A stretch of DNA of 39,974 nucleotides from Sulfurospirillum halorespirans DSM 13726 (GCF_001723605.1 NZ_CP017111.1:2989867-3029840), one strand, 5' to 3'. Positions 1 through 10,849 are shown, numbered from the stretch's first letter. Translations and numbers: made by a program. The notes: a model not told the origin generated them from the sequence alone.

Positions 1-1200
<1,200 letters not shown>

Positions 1201-1522
1201 TATTTGTATTCTAATGCACATTTCACTCCCTTATTAAATGTAATTAAACATTAAACAAGTTGTAAATTGTTTTTTTTGCGTTTTGTTGACTTTGACAATA
1301 ATAAATTAAATAACATCTTTATGTTCTTTCATCAGATAGCAAAGCTATCTTAAAGAACCAAACCTAAAGCACAACGCAAAGCGTCGTATTCTAAATTGTA
1401 GAACATAAACTTAGACTAAAAAGTCTAATATAAAAACAATACAAATTGTTCTTATATTAGACGTTGTGTCTTCATTCTCACTAACAATGTCTCTTGGCAA
1501 TCTTTCACCATCTCTTAAAAAA
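1201..1522 (-). other. Internal transcribed spacer between tRNA-Ala and 23S
   Basis: This gene-free, AT-rich spacer of ~320 bases holds at least two RNA hairpins and no protein gene. One is the inverted repeat at 1334-1350 (AGATAGC, loop AAA, GCTATCT), extended by outer GTTCTTT/AAAGAAC arms. The other is the long stem at 1423-1462. Such structures in rrn spacers are normally rRNA-processing stems. That role is inferred here. Confidence 0.7.
1423..1462 (-). other. Long hairpin in rrn spacer, possible RNase III processing stem
   Basis: Arms 1423-1440 and 1445-1462 are inverted repeats of 18 bases with one mismatch and a 4-base loop. There is no T-run and it sits inside an rrn operon, so a processing stem fits better than a terminator. 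Confidence 0.55.
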
Positions 1523-1598
1523 TGGTGGAGAATAGCGGGATCGAACCGCTGACCTCCTGCGTGCAAAGCAGGCGCTCTCCCAGCTGAGCTAATTCCCC
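1523..1598 (-). tRNA. tRNA-Ala (anticodon UGC)
   Basis: The reverse complement starts GGGGAATTAGCTCAGCTGGG and ends with an encoded CCA. The anticodon loop reads CTTTGCACG, giving UGC. The T-arm GGTTCGATCC is intact and the length is 76 bases. It is the second tRNA of the 16S-23S spacer, separated from tRNA-Ile by a single base. Confidence 0.97.
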
Positions 1599-1599
1599 A

Positions 1600-1677
1600 T
1601 GGTGGGCTTAAGAGGACTCGAACCTCTGACCTTACCCTTATCAGGGGTACGCTCTAACCACCTGAGCTATAAGCCCC
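1600..1677 (-). tRNA. tRNA-Ile (anticodon GAU)
   Basis: The reverse complement starts GGGGCTTATAGCTCAGGTGG and ends with an encoded CCA. The anticodon stem-loop CCCTGATAAGGG gives GAU. The T-arm GGTTCGAGTCC is intact and the length is 78 bases. It directly precedes tRNA-Ala in the rRNA transcript, the common bacterial spacer arrangement. Confidence 0.97.
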
Positions 1678-1764
1678 TTTTTCATTCAATCTCTCAAAAC
1701 TAAATAAGCTTCCCTAGCTATGCTCGCCGGAGCACCATTGTGAGATAGTGCCCCTATACTCTAG

Positions 1765-3270
<1,506 letters not shown>

Positions 3271-3474
3271 AAAATTTATGAAGTGTCTTCATTTGACTTA
3301 AAGTATCTCTTTTTTATTAAAGAGTTGATAATCTCTTTTTTCGCGTCACTGACTAAGGTCGCTTATTTAGATTTCAAAGATTGAATTTGACATTGTTAAA
3401 ATGGTAATGAACTTGAAGCAAATCCCCTACTTTGGGTGCTTCTCTTTAACCCCGTTCTCTCAAACGAGGACGAA

Positions 3475-3480
3475 ATTATA
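3475..3480 (-). promoter_or_regulatory. Candidate -10 box of the rrn promoter
   Basis: Read on the minus strand this is TATAAT, about 200 bases before the 16S 5' end, a plausible leader length. No convincing -35 box is visible, which is common in Campylobacterota sigma-70 promoters. Confidence 0.4.
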
Positions 3481-3577
3481 TATCCATACACCTTAAAAGA
3501 AGGTTAAAATAAATGCGCAGCTAAGTAGTTTTTTTCTTCCTCTTAATACGATTAATTTTTTGTTTACTCTGTTTCCA

Positions 3578-3583
3578 TATAAT
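3578..3583 (+). promoter_or_regulatory. Candidate -10 box upstream of the BI-1 gene
   Basis: TATAAT lies about 90 bases before the chosen ATG at 3674. No clear -35 is seen. Placement is by motif only. Confidence 0.35.
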
Positions 3584-3673
3584 AGAGAACTCAAAAATTG
3601 CATTCCATCTTTTGAATTGGATAGAATGCGTTTTGATTTAATATGTTTAGTAAACAGTAAAAGGAGAATTAAT

Positions 3674-4381
3674 ATGGGACTGTATGACAGAAATTACATA
3701 CAACAAGGTACGCATGAGAGTACCCATGAGCATACGAGGCTTAATGAAAGTTCATTAGGACTTTTTATCAAACAAACCTATCAGCTCTTTGCGGCTTCAT
3801 TACTTGCGGCAAGTGCAGGTGCTTATGTCGGAATTGGAATGGCAAGTGCTATTGCTTCTTGGTATTGGGGTCTTGTTATTTTAGAGTTTGTCTTCTTGTT
3901 TGGACTTTTTGCGGCTAAAAAGAAAGCTGGCCTGAATATGGTACTTCTTTTTGGTTTCACGTTTTTAACAGGTTTAACACTCACACCGCTTCTTTCGAGC
4001 ATTCTTGGAATGAAAGGCGGTGCAAGTATTGTGGCAAATGCCTTCATTTTAACAACGGTTGCGTTTGGTGGGCTTTCTGTGTTTGCAATGAATACTAAAA
4101 GAGATTTTTCAGCAATGGGTAAAATGTTGTTCATCACATTGATTGTGGTTGTGGTTGCAGGCGTCATTAATATCTTTTTCCATAGCCCAATCTTACAATT
4201 AGCCATTGCGAGCGTTAGCTCTATTTTGTTTAGTGCATTTATTCTTTACGATACACAAAACATTATCAGAGGCGCTTATGAAACGCCGATTGAAGGTGCT
4301 ATTGCTCTGTATTTAGACTTTTTAAATCTCTTTATCTCATTGCTTCAAATTCTTGGAATTTTTGGCTCACGCGACGAATAA
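3674..4381 (+). CDS. BI-1/YccA-family inner-membrane protein
   Basis: This 235-residue protein consists almost entirely of hydrophobic segments, about seven predicted membrane helices after a ~40-residue polar N-terminus rich in His, Thr and Glu. The pattern, including a late acidic stretch ending in a helix and a short charged tail (LYLDFLNLFISLLQILG), matches the Bax inhibitor-1 / YccA / YbhL family. The substrate is unknown; relatives modulate the FtsH protease or leak calcium. The reading frame is open further upstream to 3560, but AAGGAG at 3661-3666 sits at the right distance from ATG 3674, so I use that start. It is monocistronic, divergent from the rrn operon and convergent with the sulfur island. 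Confidence 0.88.
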   Translation: MGLYDRNYIQQGTHESTHEHTRLNESSLGLFIKQTYQLFAASLLAASAGAYVGIGMASAIASWYWGLVILEFVFLFGLFAAKKKAGLNMVLLFGFTFLTGLTLTPLLSSILGMKGGASIVANAFILTTVAFGGLSVFAMNTKRDFSAMGKMLFITLIVVVVAGVINIFFHSPILQLAIASVSSILFSAFILYDTQNIIRGAYETPIEGAIALYLDFLNLFISLLQILGIFGSRDE

Positions 4382-4400
4382 GTTCTAGATTAGCTATAAA

Positions 4401-4435
4401 AAAAGGGGCGAGAGGATTTTATCCTCCGCCCCTTT
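4401..4435. terminator. Bidirectional rho-independent terminator
   Basis: A GC-rich inverted repeat (GGGGCG, GAGGAT, then ATCCTC, CGCCCC) is flanked by an A-run on the left and a T-run on the right. It can therefore terminate both the plus-strand BI-1 gene and the minus-strand rhodanese/Psr operon that converge here. Confidence 0.9.
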
Positions 4436-4440
4436 TTGCG

Positions 4441-4452
4441 TTTACATGTAAA
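4441..4452. repeat. Interspersed palindrome TTTACATGTAAA
   Basis: Exact 12-base palindrome, 4 bases downstream of the stop codon of the first rhodanese gene. It forms the left boundary of the duplicated segment. Confidence 0.9.
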
Positions 4453-4456
4453 GCTA

Positions 4457-5614
4457 TTAACCTAAAGGTTCATTGACCTTAATCTCACATTTACTGCTCG
4501 TATCACATTTGATATTCGCATCAAAGTAGAAGATCTTACTCACATCAACTTTGGCATCTTTGAGTTTCAAGAAGATCTTACTCACATCAACTTTGGCATC
4601 TTTGAGTTTCAAGAAGGCTTCCATAGCTCTTCCTCCTGTCGCACAATTGATAATCACCATTTTACCTTTGGGTAATTTTGCTGCCAATTCTGTTGCTTTT
4701 AGTTTCCCTGCTTCAATATTGATAGCCCCTTTTATATGTCCATTAGCATATTCTGCTGCACTTCGTACATCGATAACAGCCACATTTGCGGGTATCTTAT
4801 CACTGATGATCAGTGCTTTATACCATTCACCGTCTACCGTTCCTTCATCTTCTCCTAGTTTAATTCCTTCTACGAAGGTATCTTTTTTAGGAGCTGTAGC
4901 GACTTCTACTTTTTTAGCGCCTGCGGTAGTTTGCAGTTTTGCTTCTTTCCATGCGGGGAGTCCACCTGCGTAGACACTCACTTTTGTGTATCCAAGCTCT
5001 AGGAGTTTATTCGCAACCACATGGGATTTATGGCATTCATAGCCTGCACAGAAGGTAATGATCGGTGTTTTTTTATCGGTAGGAAAACGTCCCATTAGGG
5101 CTGGCATCTCTTCATCATTCATGTAAAGAGCTCCTGGGATACTCTCTGCCATTGTTTTAGCGTAAGGTCTTGCATCAATCAAGAGGGCACTATTTTTCTT
5201 AAAGGCACTCTCAACGACGGGTGTTCCTACTTCAAGGTAATTTTTACTGGCCCATTCTGGTTCACCTGCTTGGTAAAGTTTTACGTTGGTAAAGCCTTTA
5301 CTTTTTAGGTGACCTGCAACGATTGGACTTTTTTCACAATCCCATCCACCACAGAAGACGATAATCTCTTTATCTTTTGCGACTTTATCCAGTTGTCCTA
5401 TGTATTTATCAATTTGGGTATCAGGAATATTCAAACTGGAAGGAATCGTTCCTCCTAAGTATTTTGGGTTAGGTCTTGCATCAATCAAGAGGGCTTTAGC
5501 GCCACTTCTGGGTCCATTGCCAAGTGTTGCGCCTGTTGTCTCGGGTTGATTCGTACATCCTCCTAGTAGCAATCCTGCTACGATCAGGCTACTCGCTATT
5601 ACTCTTAGTCTCAT
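4457..5614 (-). CDS. Triple-rhodanese lipoprotein, rearranged copy
   Basis: This 385-residue exported lipoprotein has a signal peptide ending in the lipobox LLLGGC (Cys20). Three rhodanese-like domains follow. The first two have Cys loops FCGGWDCEKSP and FCAGYECHKSH, the third NCATGGRAME. Sulfurtransferases of this kind can carry polysulfide sulfur to a reductase in the periplasm; that role is inferred from its position 28 bases after a PsrC-type gene. Compared with the copy at 12278-13492 it lacks 33 residues at the start of domain 1 (in-frame 99-bp deletion) and has a 14-residue in-frame tandem duplication after the third Cys loop. It remains open, with AAGGAG before ATG 5614. Domain 1 probably folds poorly, so this copy may be partly degenerate. 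It ends at a strong terminator. Confidence 0.88.
   Translation of the reverse strand: MRLRVIASSLIVAGLLLGGCTNQPETTGATLGNGPRSGAKALLIDARPNPKYLGGTIPSSLNIPDTQIDKYIGQLDKVAKDKEIIVFCGGWDCEKSPIVAGHLKSKGFTNVKLYQAGEPEWASKNYLEVGTPVVESAFKKNSALLIDARPYAKTMAESIPGALYMNDEEMPALMGRFPTDKKTPIITFCAGYECHKSHVVANKLLELGYTKVSVYAGGLPAWKEAKLQTTAGAKKVEVATAPKKDTFVEGIKLGEDEGTVDGEWYKALIISDKIPANVAVIDVRSAAEYANGHIKGAINIEAGKLKATELAAKLPKGKMVIINCATGGRAMEAFLKLKDAKVDVSKIFLKLKDAKVDVSKIFYFDANIKCDTSSKCEIKVNEPLG
4529..4612 (-). repeat. 42-bp tandem duplication inside the first rhodanese gene
   Basis: Units 4529-4570 and 4571-4612 are identical. The duplication adds 14 residues (FLKLKDAKVDVSKI appears twice). The other rhodanese gene has one unit. 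Confidence 0.95.
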
Positions 5615-5642
5615 TCTCTCTCTCCTTTTTCGGGTTATTGGT

Positions 5643-6908
5643 TTAATGGTGTTCTCTTAATTCATTCACAGAAAAAAGCGTATCAAAAAGCTTATAAATA
5701 ACCATCACCACGCCCACAGAGCCAACGACGATAAAAATCTCTCCTAAGTGCGGTGCGACATAATTAAATGATTTAGACAATGCATAAAAATCGTATTTCT
5801 CATACCCGAGGCCAAAACGGTTTGACATGGGATTGGCATTGCCTCCATAGACAAAAAGGTACCTTCCCACAAAGCCACCAACAACCACGGAAATGGAAGC
5901 GACTAATGTAAATATAGGCTGTCGTGCCTTAACAATACATAAAAAGGGGAGTGCCAATGTCAAAAAGATGTACCCTGTGAAATAGAGATAACGAAAAGGT
6001 CCAAAGAGAATCAAAAATGCCCAATCTTTATCGACCGTCATATAACCAAAGATCTCATAAATACCTAAAAGAGAGACGAAAAATAGCATCGCTCTACGAA
6101 TAAGATCCATCAAGGCTTTATATTCTGCTTTACTGCGATGGGCAAAGAAACTGATGATTCCCATAATACCCAAAGATGAGACAAAAGCAGAGATAATAAA
6201 ATAAAATGTCAAGAAGGGAAATTCTGTCCAAAGATGACGTGCCGTATTCATGGAAAAAAGTTTCGCTTGAATATAATACTCAATCAAGTCAACCCCAATG
6301 CTCAGCACTAAAATAGGCAATGCCAAACGTTTAGCCCACTCTCGTTTGTGCGTTAGAACCAGATAGATTTCAAATAAAACAAAAGGAATATACGTGCAAT
6401 AAAGTGGCAACATCAACCACATGCCCGCATTAAGATTCGGGGTGAGTACCATCCAAACCATATTGAGCATATTAAGATCGGTCGCAATCGTAAAGAGTCC
6501 TGCAAATACCATCGAAATTCCGATGACCATAAAACCTGCGGCTGCTTTAGCTATAAGATTAAAATTCATCAGCTCCGCCAATGCGACTAAAAAAATCACT
6601 CCACTCCCCGTATAAATCATGTACATGTAATTCACAATGAAAAGCGTCCAAGGGATATTGCGATTGACCTCGCCAACATCTCCAAAAACGGCTAAACGCA
6701 TCGCCTCTTTAAGGGCAGGATCGGTTGGATTGAGCCCTGAAGCATGCGCATTAGCGGCTGCACTAAAATAGCGTACATCAAAAATTTCATAAATGCCAAT
6801 ACATGCAAAGACTAGAAGGACATAGCCTAAAAGCATCGTTTTATTGAGCAACAGTTGAACGATACTGATCTTGTTAATATCAAGACCTGCAAACCTTATT
6901 TTCTCCAT
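5643..6908 (-). CDS. PsrC/NrfD-type membrane anchor, module 1
   Basis: This 421-residue polytopic protein has about nine to ten hydrophobic segments, with the NrfD/PsrC pattern of long helices joined by short charged loops. An N-terminal helix (about residues 28-45) is followed by a ~60-residue, probably periplasmic stretch before the next helix. Family members oxidise menaquinol in the inner membrane and pass electrons to the ferredoxin-like subunit. ATG 6908 has AAGGAG six bases upstream, and the start overlaps the end of the preceding iron-sulfur gene by 13 bases, so the two are translationally coupled. It differs considerably from the module 2 anchor (389 residues), much more than the catalytic subunits do. 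The symbol is left blank because the true substrate is not known. Confidence 0.85.
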   Translation of the reverse strand: MEKIRFAGLDINKISIVQLLLNKTMLLGYVLLVFACIGIYEIFDVRYFSAAANAHASGLNPTDPALKEAMRLAVFGDVGEVNRNIPWTLFIVNYMYMIYTGSGVIFLVALAELMNFNLIAKAAAGFMVIGISMVFAGLFTIATDLNMLNMVWMVLTPNLNAGMWLMLPLYCTYIPFVLFEIYLVLTHKREWAKRLALPILVLSIGVDLIEYYIQAKLFSMNTARHLWTEFPFLTFYFIISAFVSSLGIMGIISFFAHRSKAEYKALMDLIRRAMLFFVSLLGIYEIFGYMTVDKDWAFLILFGPFRYLYFTGYIFLTLALPFLCIVKARQPIFTLVASISVVVGGFVGRYLFVYGGNANPMSNRFGLGYEKYDFYALSKSFNYVAPHLGEIFIVVGSVGVVMVIYKLFDTLFSVNELREHH

Positions 6909-7561
6909 TCTGTACTCCTTCGATTGCGAGCTTGGTCATACATGGGTTTAATATCTTCCCATGTGTGAATAATCGTATTATGCGAAACACTTTGTTTGGC
7001 ATACGTCTCATCATCTGGCAAAATATAAAAGAGTTTTGGAAGCGTTCCTGTGTACTCTTTTTGAAAGAAAAAACGTTTTGTTTTTAAAAGTTTCACAATG
7101 TCGCTATTCTCATCGTCCAAATCGCCAAACGTTCTTACTTTGGTTGGACATGTCGCTTGACACGCGGTCGTACCGCCTTCCACTAATGAGCGGTGATCGC
7201 AAAATGTACATTTATCCACAGCAACCATCGTGTCATCCACAAACCGTGCATCATACGGACACGCTTCCATACACCCTTTGCATAAAATACACTTGTGCGC
7301 ATCCACTTTGACAATGCCTCCCTGTGCAAAATGGCTTGCGTTGGTCGGACACACACTCACACAAGGAGCATCAATACAGTGGTTACACTGCGATGGATAG
7401 AGATTGGCGAAGGGTTTGCCAAAAATGGTTCCTTCCACCACACCGATCCAAATACGTTGCTTATCGGCACCCAATTGAACACCGTTTTCCTCTTTACATG
7501 CAACCTCACACGCTTTGCAGTTGATACAATTTTGATAATCTAATGCCATTGCATAATTCAT
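6896..7561 (-). CDS. PsrB-type 4x[4Fe-4S] electron-transfer subunit, module 1
   Basis: This protein of ~221 residues has four ferredoxin-like Cys clusters: CINCKACEVAC, CNHCIDAPCVSVC, CILCKGCMEAC, and CTFC paired with ACQATC. This is the DmsB/PsrB/PhsB layout that wires a molybdopterin subunit to a quinol-oxidising anchor. There is no signal peptide, as expected for a subunit carried out by the Tat system with its catalytic partner. An in-frame GTG exists at 7567, but AGGAGGG sits eight bases before ATG 7561, so I use the ATG. The gene starts two bases after the catalytic-subunit stop and overlaps the anchor gene. Compared with module 2 (187 residues) it has a C-terminal extension of about 35 residues. 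Confidence 0.93.
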   Translation of the reverse strand: MNYAMALDYQNCINCKACEVACKEENGVQLGADKQRIWIGVVEGTIFGKPFANLYPSQCNHCIDAPCVSVCPTNASHFAQGGIVKVDAHKCILCKGCMEACPYDARFVDDTMVAVDKCTFCDHRSLVEGGTTACQATCPTKVRTFGDLDDENSDIVKLLKTKRFFFQKEYTGTLPKLFYILPDDETYAKQSVSHNTIIHTWEDIKPMYDQARNRRSTEWRK

Positions 7562-7563
7562 CT

Positions 7564-9987
7564 TCACACCCTCCTAATCGATACGAGTGTTTCATGCATA
7601 TTGGCACATCCATGTACTGGCTCAATCGTATCTTCAATAATTTCATTATCACTCGCACCATTACGATGCGCAAACGTTAGCCCTTCTGATTTTGCGCCAA
7701 ACCCATGAATGTAAAAAACAGTTTGTGGCACAATTTTAGGAGTGGGATAAGCTTTAATTTGCACCTGCCCTACGCGACTTGTCACTTCAACCGTATCTCC
7801 AAACTGGATGTTTAGCGCTTCGGCTTCTTTGTCATTGATCCACAAATAATTCTCACGCATCAACTCTAAGAGCATGATGTTATTTTGCGTTGCATTTTGG
7901 GTGAACTGTGCATGGCGCCCTGTAATAAATTTAAATTTCCCCACGGGAACGTTCACATACTCTTCATCCCTCCATACAGGCATAGGATCAACGCCTTTAG
8001 CAACCATACTGCCCAAAAAGCATTCAACTTTTTTATTCGGGGTGTTAAACGAGCGTTTAAGATCAGCAATATCCACAGGATTGACACAAATATCGTGTAA
8101 AAAAGCGACAGGATCGTACTCTTCTTCCAACTTCAACACAGAGTAAAACTTTTTATCTTTAGGGTAGTATTCGTACGTATTGTTATCAATCTTTTTAAAG
8201 TAGGTGAGCATATTGGGGTAAAAAACACCCTTTTCACGCAAGACTCCCCACGCCTCTTCACCGTATTTTTCAACAAACATATGTTTGTTCGTCTCTTCTT
8301 GATCGTGCATAAAAGGCTCTGCTAAATCAAAACCATTTTCTTCATAAAACTCATTTTCATCAGTATCTTCAAGCTCTTCTTGCACATCTTCATCATACTT
8401 TTTGGTAATTTCCCACAATGGTTTTGAAAGTTTTTGCGCTAAGCCTCGCATAATTTCATTCACCGGTTTACTCTCATACATAGGCTCAATCACTTTTTCA
8501 CGTATCGCGATGGAGGGCTCTATCCCTGCAAAAGACTGCACGGGATCTTCTCGCTCCAAGTAAGTACATTCAGGTAAGATGACATCGGCTAGCATTGCGG
8601 TATCACTTGGCATCGTGTCGATGACAACGACTAGATCCATCTTTTCAAACATTGTGCGTGTTTTAGCAGAGTTGGGAACGGAGAGCATTGGGTTTTGTTT
8701 GTAGACAAACATACCACGGATCGGATAGGGTGATTTGCCCTCTTCGACCATATTGCGCCAACCTACCCATGTACCTGTTGCGCCGACAACTGCAGCTAAA
8801 TTTTTATCGATTCTAGGTTTGGCGTTGGCGTACATTGGAGCGGTGGTTGTGTGTTCACCCAACGGAAGTTTTTTACCAAAGACAATGCCACCTTTGACAT
8901 CGATGCCACCGCCAAGCGCTGTAAAAAGTGCCATGGCGCGACGCAGTTGAAAATCATTTTTAGACCATGTCGTTCGTCTTCCTTGGTAATAAACCGCTTG
9001 AGGCGCATTTGTCATAAAATCATGCGCAATTTTACATATCGTTGCAGCAGGAACACCTGTAATTTTTTCTGCCCATTCTGGGGTATATTCACTCTCAATG
9101 ATATGTTTTTTGTATTTATCAAAATCAACAAAGTTTTTGGCAACATAACTTCGGTTGTAAACTTGGTCAATGATCGCAACATAGGTCAGTGCCAATACAA
9201 ACGCCAAGTCGGTTCCTGGGCGAATTGGAACATAGGTATCAGCGTGCATTGCGGTATTGGTAAAGCGCGGATCGACCACGACCAGTTTCATGCCACGTCC
9301 ACGGGTGCGTTTAAACATATCCATCGTGTCAGGTGTTAAAATCGCTTCGGCGCGATTGGCACCTGCCATAATGACGTACTTTGCATTTTCCAAATCCGCT
9401 TGCCCGTAACCACCAATGGTGAGCGTATAGCCTGAAACAGCGGTTTGCAGACAGATGGTTGAGTGATTAAGGAAATTGGACGATCCAAATTTATCGGACA
9501 TAAAAGTTTTAAAAGTGTGTTCTGCCAACCCTTCACCGGCACAGTAACCAATACAGGAACGGTTGTCTTTCTCTTCTTCTAAAATTTTGACCAATTTGTC
9601 TTTAATATACTCATTCGCCTCTTCCCATGTCGCACGTCTGTATTTGCCTTCCCCTCTCTCTCCTGTTCGAATTAAAGGGTATTTGAGTCGATCAGGATCA
9701 TACAGGGCATGAATGCCTGCCGCTCCTCTAGCACAGAGCATATTGCGAGATTTGGGGAAATAAGGATTGGGATCTAATTTTGTCACAATGCCATTACGTA
9801 CATGCGCGATAGCCGCACATTTATTAACACACATTTCACAGATAGTTGGAACTTCCTTCATCAGTGCCACTTGAGGTTTCTCTTTTGAGCTTGCTAGAAT
9901 GGTTGACGAACTAAACGCCGTTCCACTTGCAATACTCAAGGCGACACTGCCTTGAAGAAATCTCCTTCGTGAGATCTCTACTTTCAT
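7564..9987 (-). CDS. PsrA/PhsA-type molybdopterin oxidoreductase, module 1
   Basis: This 807-residue catalytic subunit belongs to the polysulfide/thiosulfate reductase branch of the DMSO reductase family. A Tat motif (SRRRFLQG, residues 6-13) predicts export. A [4Fe-4S] site is formed by Cys50, Cys53, Cys57 and Cys85 (CARG). Cys179 in NHSTICLQ is the likely molybdenum ligand. The family reduces polysulfide, sulfur, thiosulfate or tetrathionate; the substrate cannot be chosen from sequence alone. There is an acidic insert around residues 540-580 (KKYDEDVQEELED and onward) that is also found in module 2. The frame extends to a TTG at 10005, but GGAGA precedes ATG 9987 and the Tat motif follows it directly. 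It is first in the operon psrA-psrB-psrC-rhodanese. Confidence 0.92.
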   Translation of the reverse strand: MKVEISRRRFLQGSVALSIASGTAFSSSTILASSKEKPQVALMKEVPTICEMCVNKCAAIAHVRNGIVTKLDPNPYFPKSRNMLCARGAAGIHALYDPDRLKYPLIRTGERGEGKYRRATWEEANEYIKDKLVKILEEEKDNRSCIGYCAGEGLAEHTFKTFMSDKFGSSNFLNHSTICLQTAVSGYTLTIGGYGQADLENAKYVIMAGANRAEAILTPDTMDMFKRTRGRGMKLVVVDPRFTNTAMHADTYVPIRPGTDLAFVLALTYVAIIDQVYNRSYVAKNFVDFDKYKKHIIESEYTPEWAEKITGVPAATICKIAHDFMTNAPQAVYYQGRRTTWSKNDFQLRRAMALFTALGGGIDVKGGIVFGKKLPLGEHTTTAPMYANAKPRIDKNLAAVVGATGTWVGWRNMVEEGKSPYPIRGMFVYKQNPMLSVPNSAKTRTMFEKMDLVVVIDTMPSDTAMLADVILPECTYLEREDPVQSFAGIEPSIAIREKVIEPMYESKPVNEIMRGLAQKLSKPLWEITKKYDEDVQEELEDTDENEFYEENGFDLAEPFMHDQEETNKHMFVEKYGEEAWGVLREKGVFYPNMLTYFKKIDNNTYEYYPKDKKFYSVLKLEEEYDPVAFLHDICVNPVDIADLKRSFNTPNKKVECFLGSMVAKGVDPMPVWRDEEYVNVPVGKFKFITGRHAQFTQNATQNNIMLLELMRENYLWINDKEAEALNIQFGDTVEVTSRVGQVQIKAYPTPKIVPQTVFYIHGFGAKSEGLTFAHRNGASDNEIIEDTIEPVHGCANMHETLVSIRRV

Positions 9988-10190
9988 TCGTTTTCTCCAC
10001 TTCAATTTTTAAACATTAGGTTTCAGAAAACCTACTGAAATAACCATTTCATGGATACATTGTAAGAAGAGTTTCTTTATATTATTATTAAACTAAATCA
10101 TATTTATAAGTTAAACAAATTAATACAAAGACGAAACTCCGATGCAATCGCTTATAAAAAAAATAAAAGAATTTTATAATTTTATTTAAC

Positions 10191-10228
10191 TTAGTAAAAA
10201 AAAGTCTTGTTTTTTTGATTTTAGTAAA
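10191..10228 (-). promoter_or_regulatory. Pair of TTAGTAAA elements upstream of Psr module 1
   Basis: TTAGTAAA occurs at 10191-10198 and 10221-10228, 30 bases apart (about three helical turns). The same octamer occurs three times upstream of module 2, so a shared regulator site is possible. No match to a named consensus is claimed. Confidence 0.35.
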
Positions 10229-10307
10229 AAAATAATGACATTTATGAGATTTTTATACCTATTTTTAAATATTCTAAGATACCGTTAAGAGAGGAAAGGT
10301 TGCAGAA

Positions 10308-10330
10308 AGAGGCTAAAGACATTAGCCTCT
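10308..10330 (-). terminator. Hairpin downstream of the small exported-protein gene
   Basis: Perfect 9-base arms (AGAGGCTAA / TTAGCCTCT) with a 5-base loop lie 13 bases after the stop of the 144-residue gene. The following T-run is short, so termination is likely but weak. Confidence 0.5.
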
Positions 10331-10343
10331 GATGGTGAAGTAT

Positions 10344-10778
10344 CTATTTTTCACCTGGTTCTTTAGTACAGTTCGCACCATCACCTTTAATGACAACTCG
10401 CACACGCTTCTCTTTACCTTTTTGCTGTTCGTTTTCATACAGAAGCTCTCGTATTTCATTTTGAAACGACTCAATACAGTCTTGGCTATTTTTAGTCGTA
10501 TCCAAAATAAGCACTTTTTCTTCTTTGGGATTTGAAGATGCACTCTTCTCTTGGGCTGCAGCCTTTTGGATCGAAGCATTCAGATCGCACTCCTCTTCTA
10601 AAAGCGTATTGATTTTTTGCGTCAGCGCTTCGATGGAGTTATTTTTATCATCGGGGTTGGCATAAAGAATTTTAGTAATCTCATTTTGAAACACTTCCGT
10701 ACAATCGGCCCGACTCTGGGGATTAGCGCTTATCAATAATGAAGCTAGCAATGGTAAACTAAATATAACTTTTTTCAT
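10344..10778 (-). CDS. Small exported protein with internal duplication, unknown function
   Basis: This 144-residue protein has a clear signal peptide (MKKVIFSLPLLASLLISANP). The mature part contains two related segments: DCTEVFQNEITKILYAN near residues 25-41 and DCIESFQNEIRELLYEN near residues 99-115. They are separated by a charged, partly coiled-coil-like stretch with one further Cys. Another Cys lies near the C-terminus, so disulfides are possible. I do not recognise the family. It lies between the LysR gene and Psr module 1 on the same strand, so a role in sulfur respiration is possible by context only. Confidence 0.75.
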   Translation of the reverse strand: MKKVIFSLPLLASLLISANPQSRADCTEVFQNEITKILYANPDDKNNSIEALTQKINTLLEEECDLNASIQKAAAQEKSASSNPKEEKVLILDTTKNSQDCIESFQNEIRELLYENEQQKGKEKRVRVVIKGDGANCTKEPGEK

Positions 10779-10849
10779 TTTATCTCCTTTATTTTTAACT
10801 ATTATATACTATAATTATAAAAATATTTACTTTATTTTATGTTAAATCG

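Larger units (their letters stand above)
3271..3673. other. Gene-free region between rrn leader and BI-1 gene
   Basis: About 400 bases without a coding gene. The left part is the rrn leader on the minus strand. It contains small hairpins, for example 3278-3292 (ATGAAG/CTTCAT) and 3415-3442 (GAAGCA/TGCTTC), and a candidate -10 box near 3475-3480. The right part is the plus-strand upstream region of the BI-1 gene, with a TATAAT at 3578-3583 and a strong Shine-Dalgarno at 3661-3666. Confidence 0.6.
4441..5636 (-). repeat. Long near-identical repeat, copy 1 (partner 12262-13514)
   Basis: The segment matches 12262-13514 apart from a 42-bp tandem duplication (extra here), a 99-bp segment missing here, and one visible substitution at 5512. 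The length arithmetic closes exactly: 1196 - 42 + 99 = 1253. The left edge is the TTTACATGTAAA palindrome; the right edge is CGGGTT just upstream of the rhodanese Shine-Dalgarno. No transposase or terminal repeats are seen. Confidence 0.95.
9988..10343. other. Upstream region of Psr module 1 (gene-free)
   Basis: About 355 AT-rich bases. Near the gene there are overlapping small inverted repeats at 10018-10040 (AGGTTT/AAACCT and TTTCAG/CTGAAA). Further out are two copies of TTAGTAAA (10191-10198, 10221-10228) that recur upstream of module 2, then a hairpin at 10308-10330 belonging to the preceding small gene. No open frame of note is seen. Confidence 0.6.

Noticed and set aside
3388..3405. TTGACA-like plus-strand sequence near a TAAAAT
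   Set aside because: Spacing is wrong for a sigma-70 promoter and it lies in the rrn leader on the opposite strand.
4551..4973. Plus-strand open frame antisense to the rhodanese gene, repeated at 12372-12752
   Set aside because: It is a shadow of the duplicated rhodanese gene; the second copy exists only because the DNA is duplicated. No ribosome site supports it.
6622..6629. TACATGTA in the module 1 anchor gene
   Set aside because: Flanks (GTACATGTAA) do not match the 10-base palindrome, so it is not counted.
9988..10005. TTG-initiated extensions of both psrA-type genes (to 10005 and 17657)
   Set aside because: Good Shine-Dalgarno sequences lie before the internal ATGs, and the Tat motif should be near the N-terminus.
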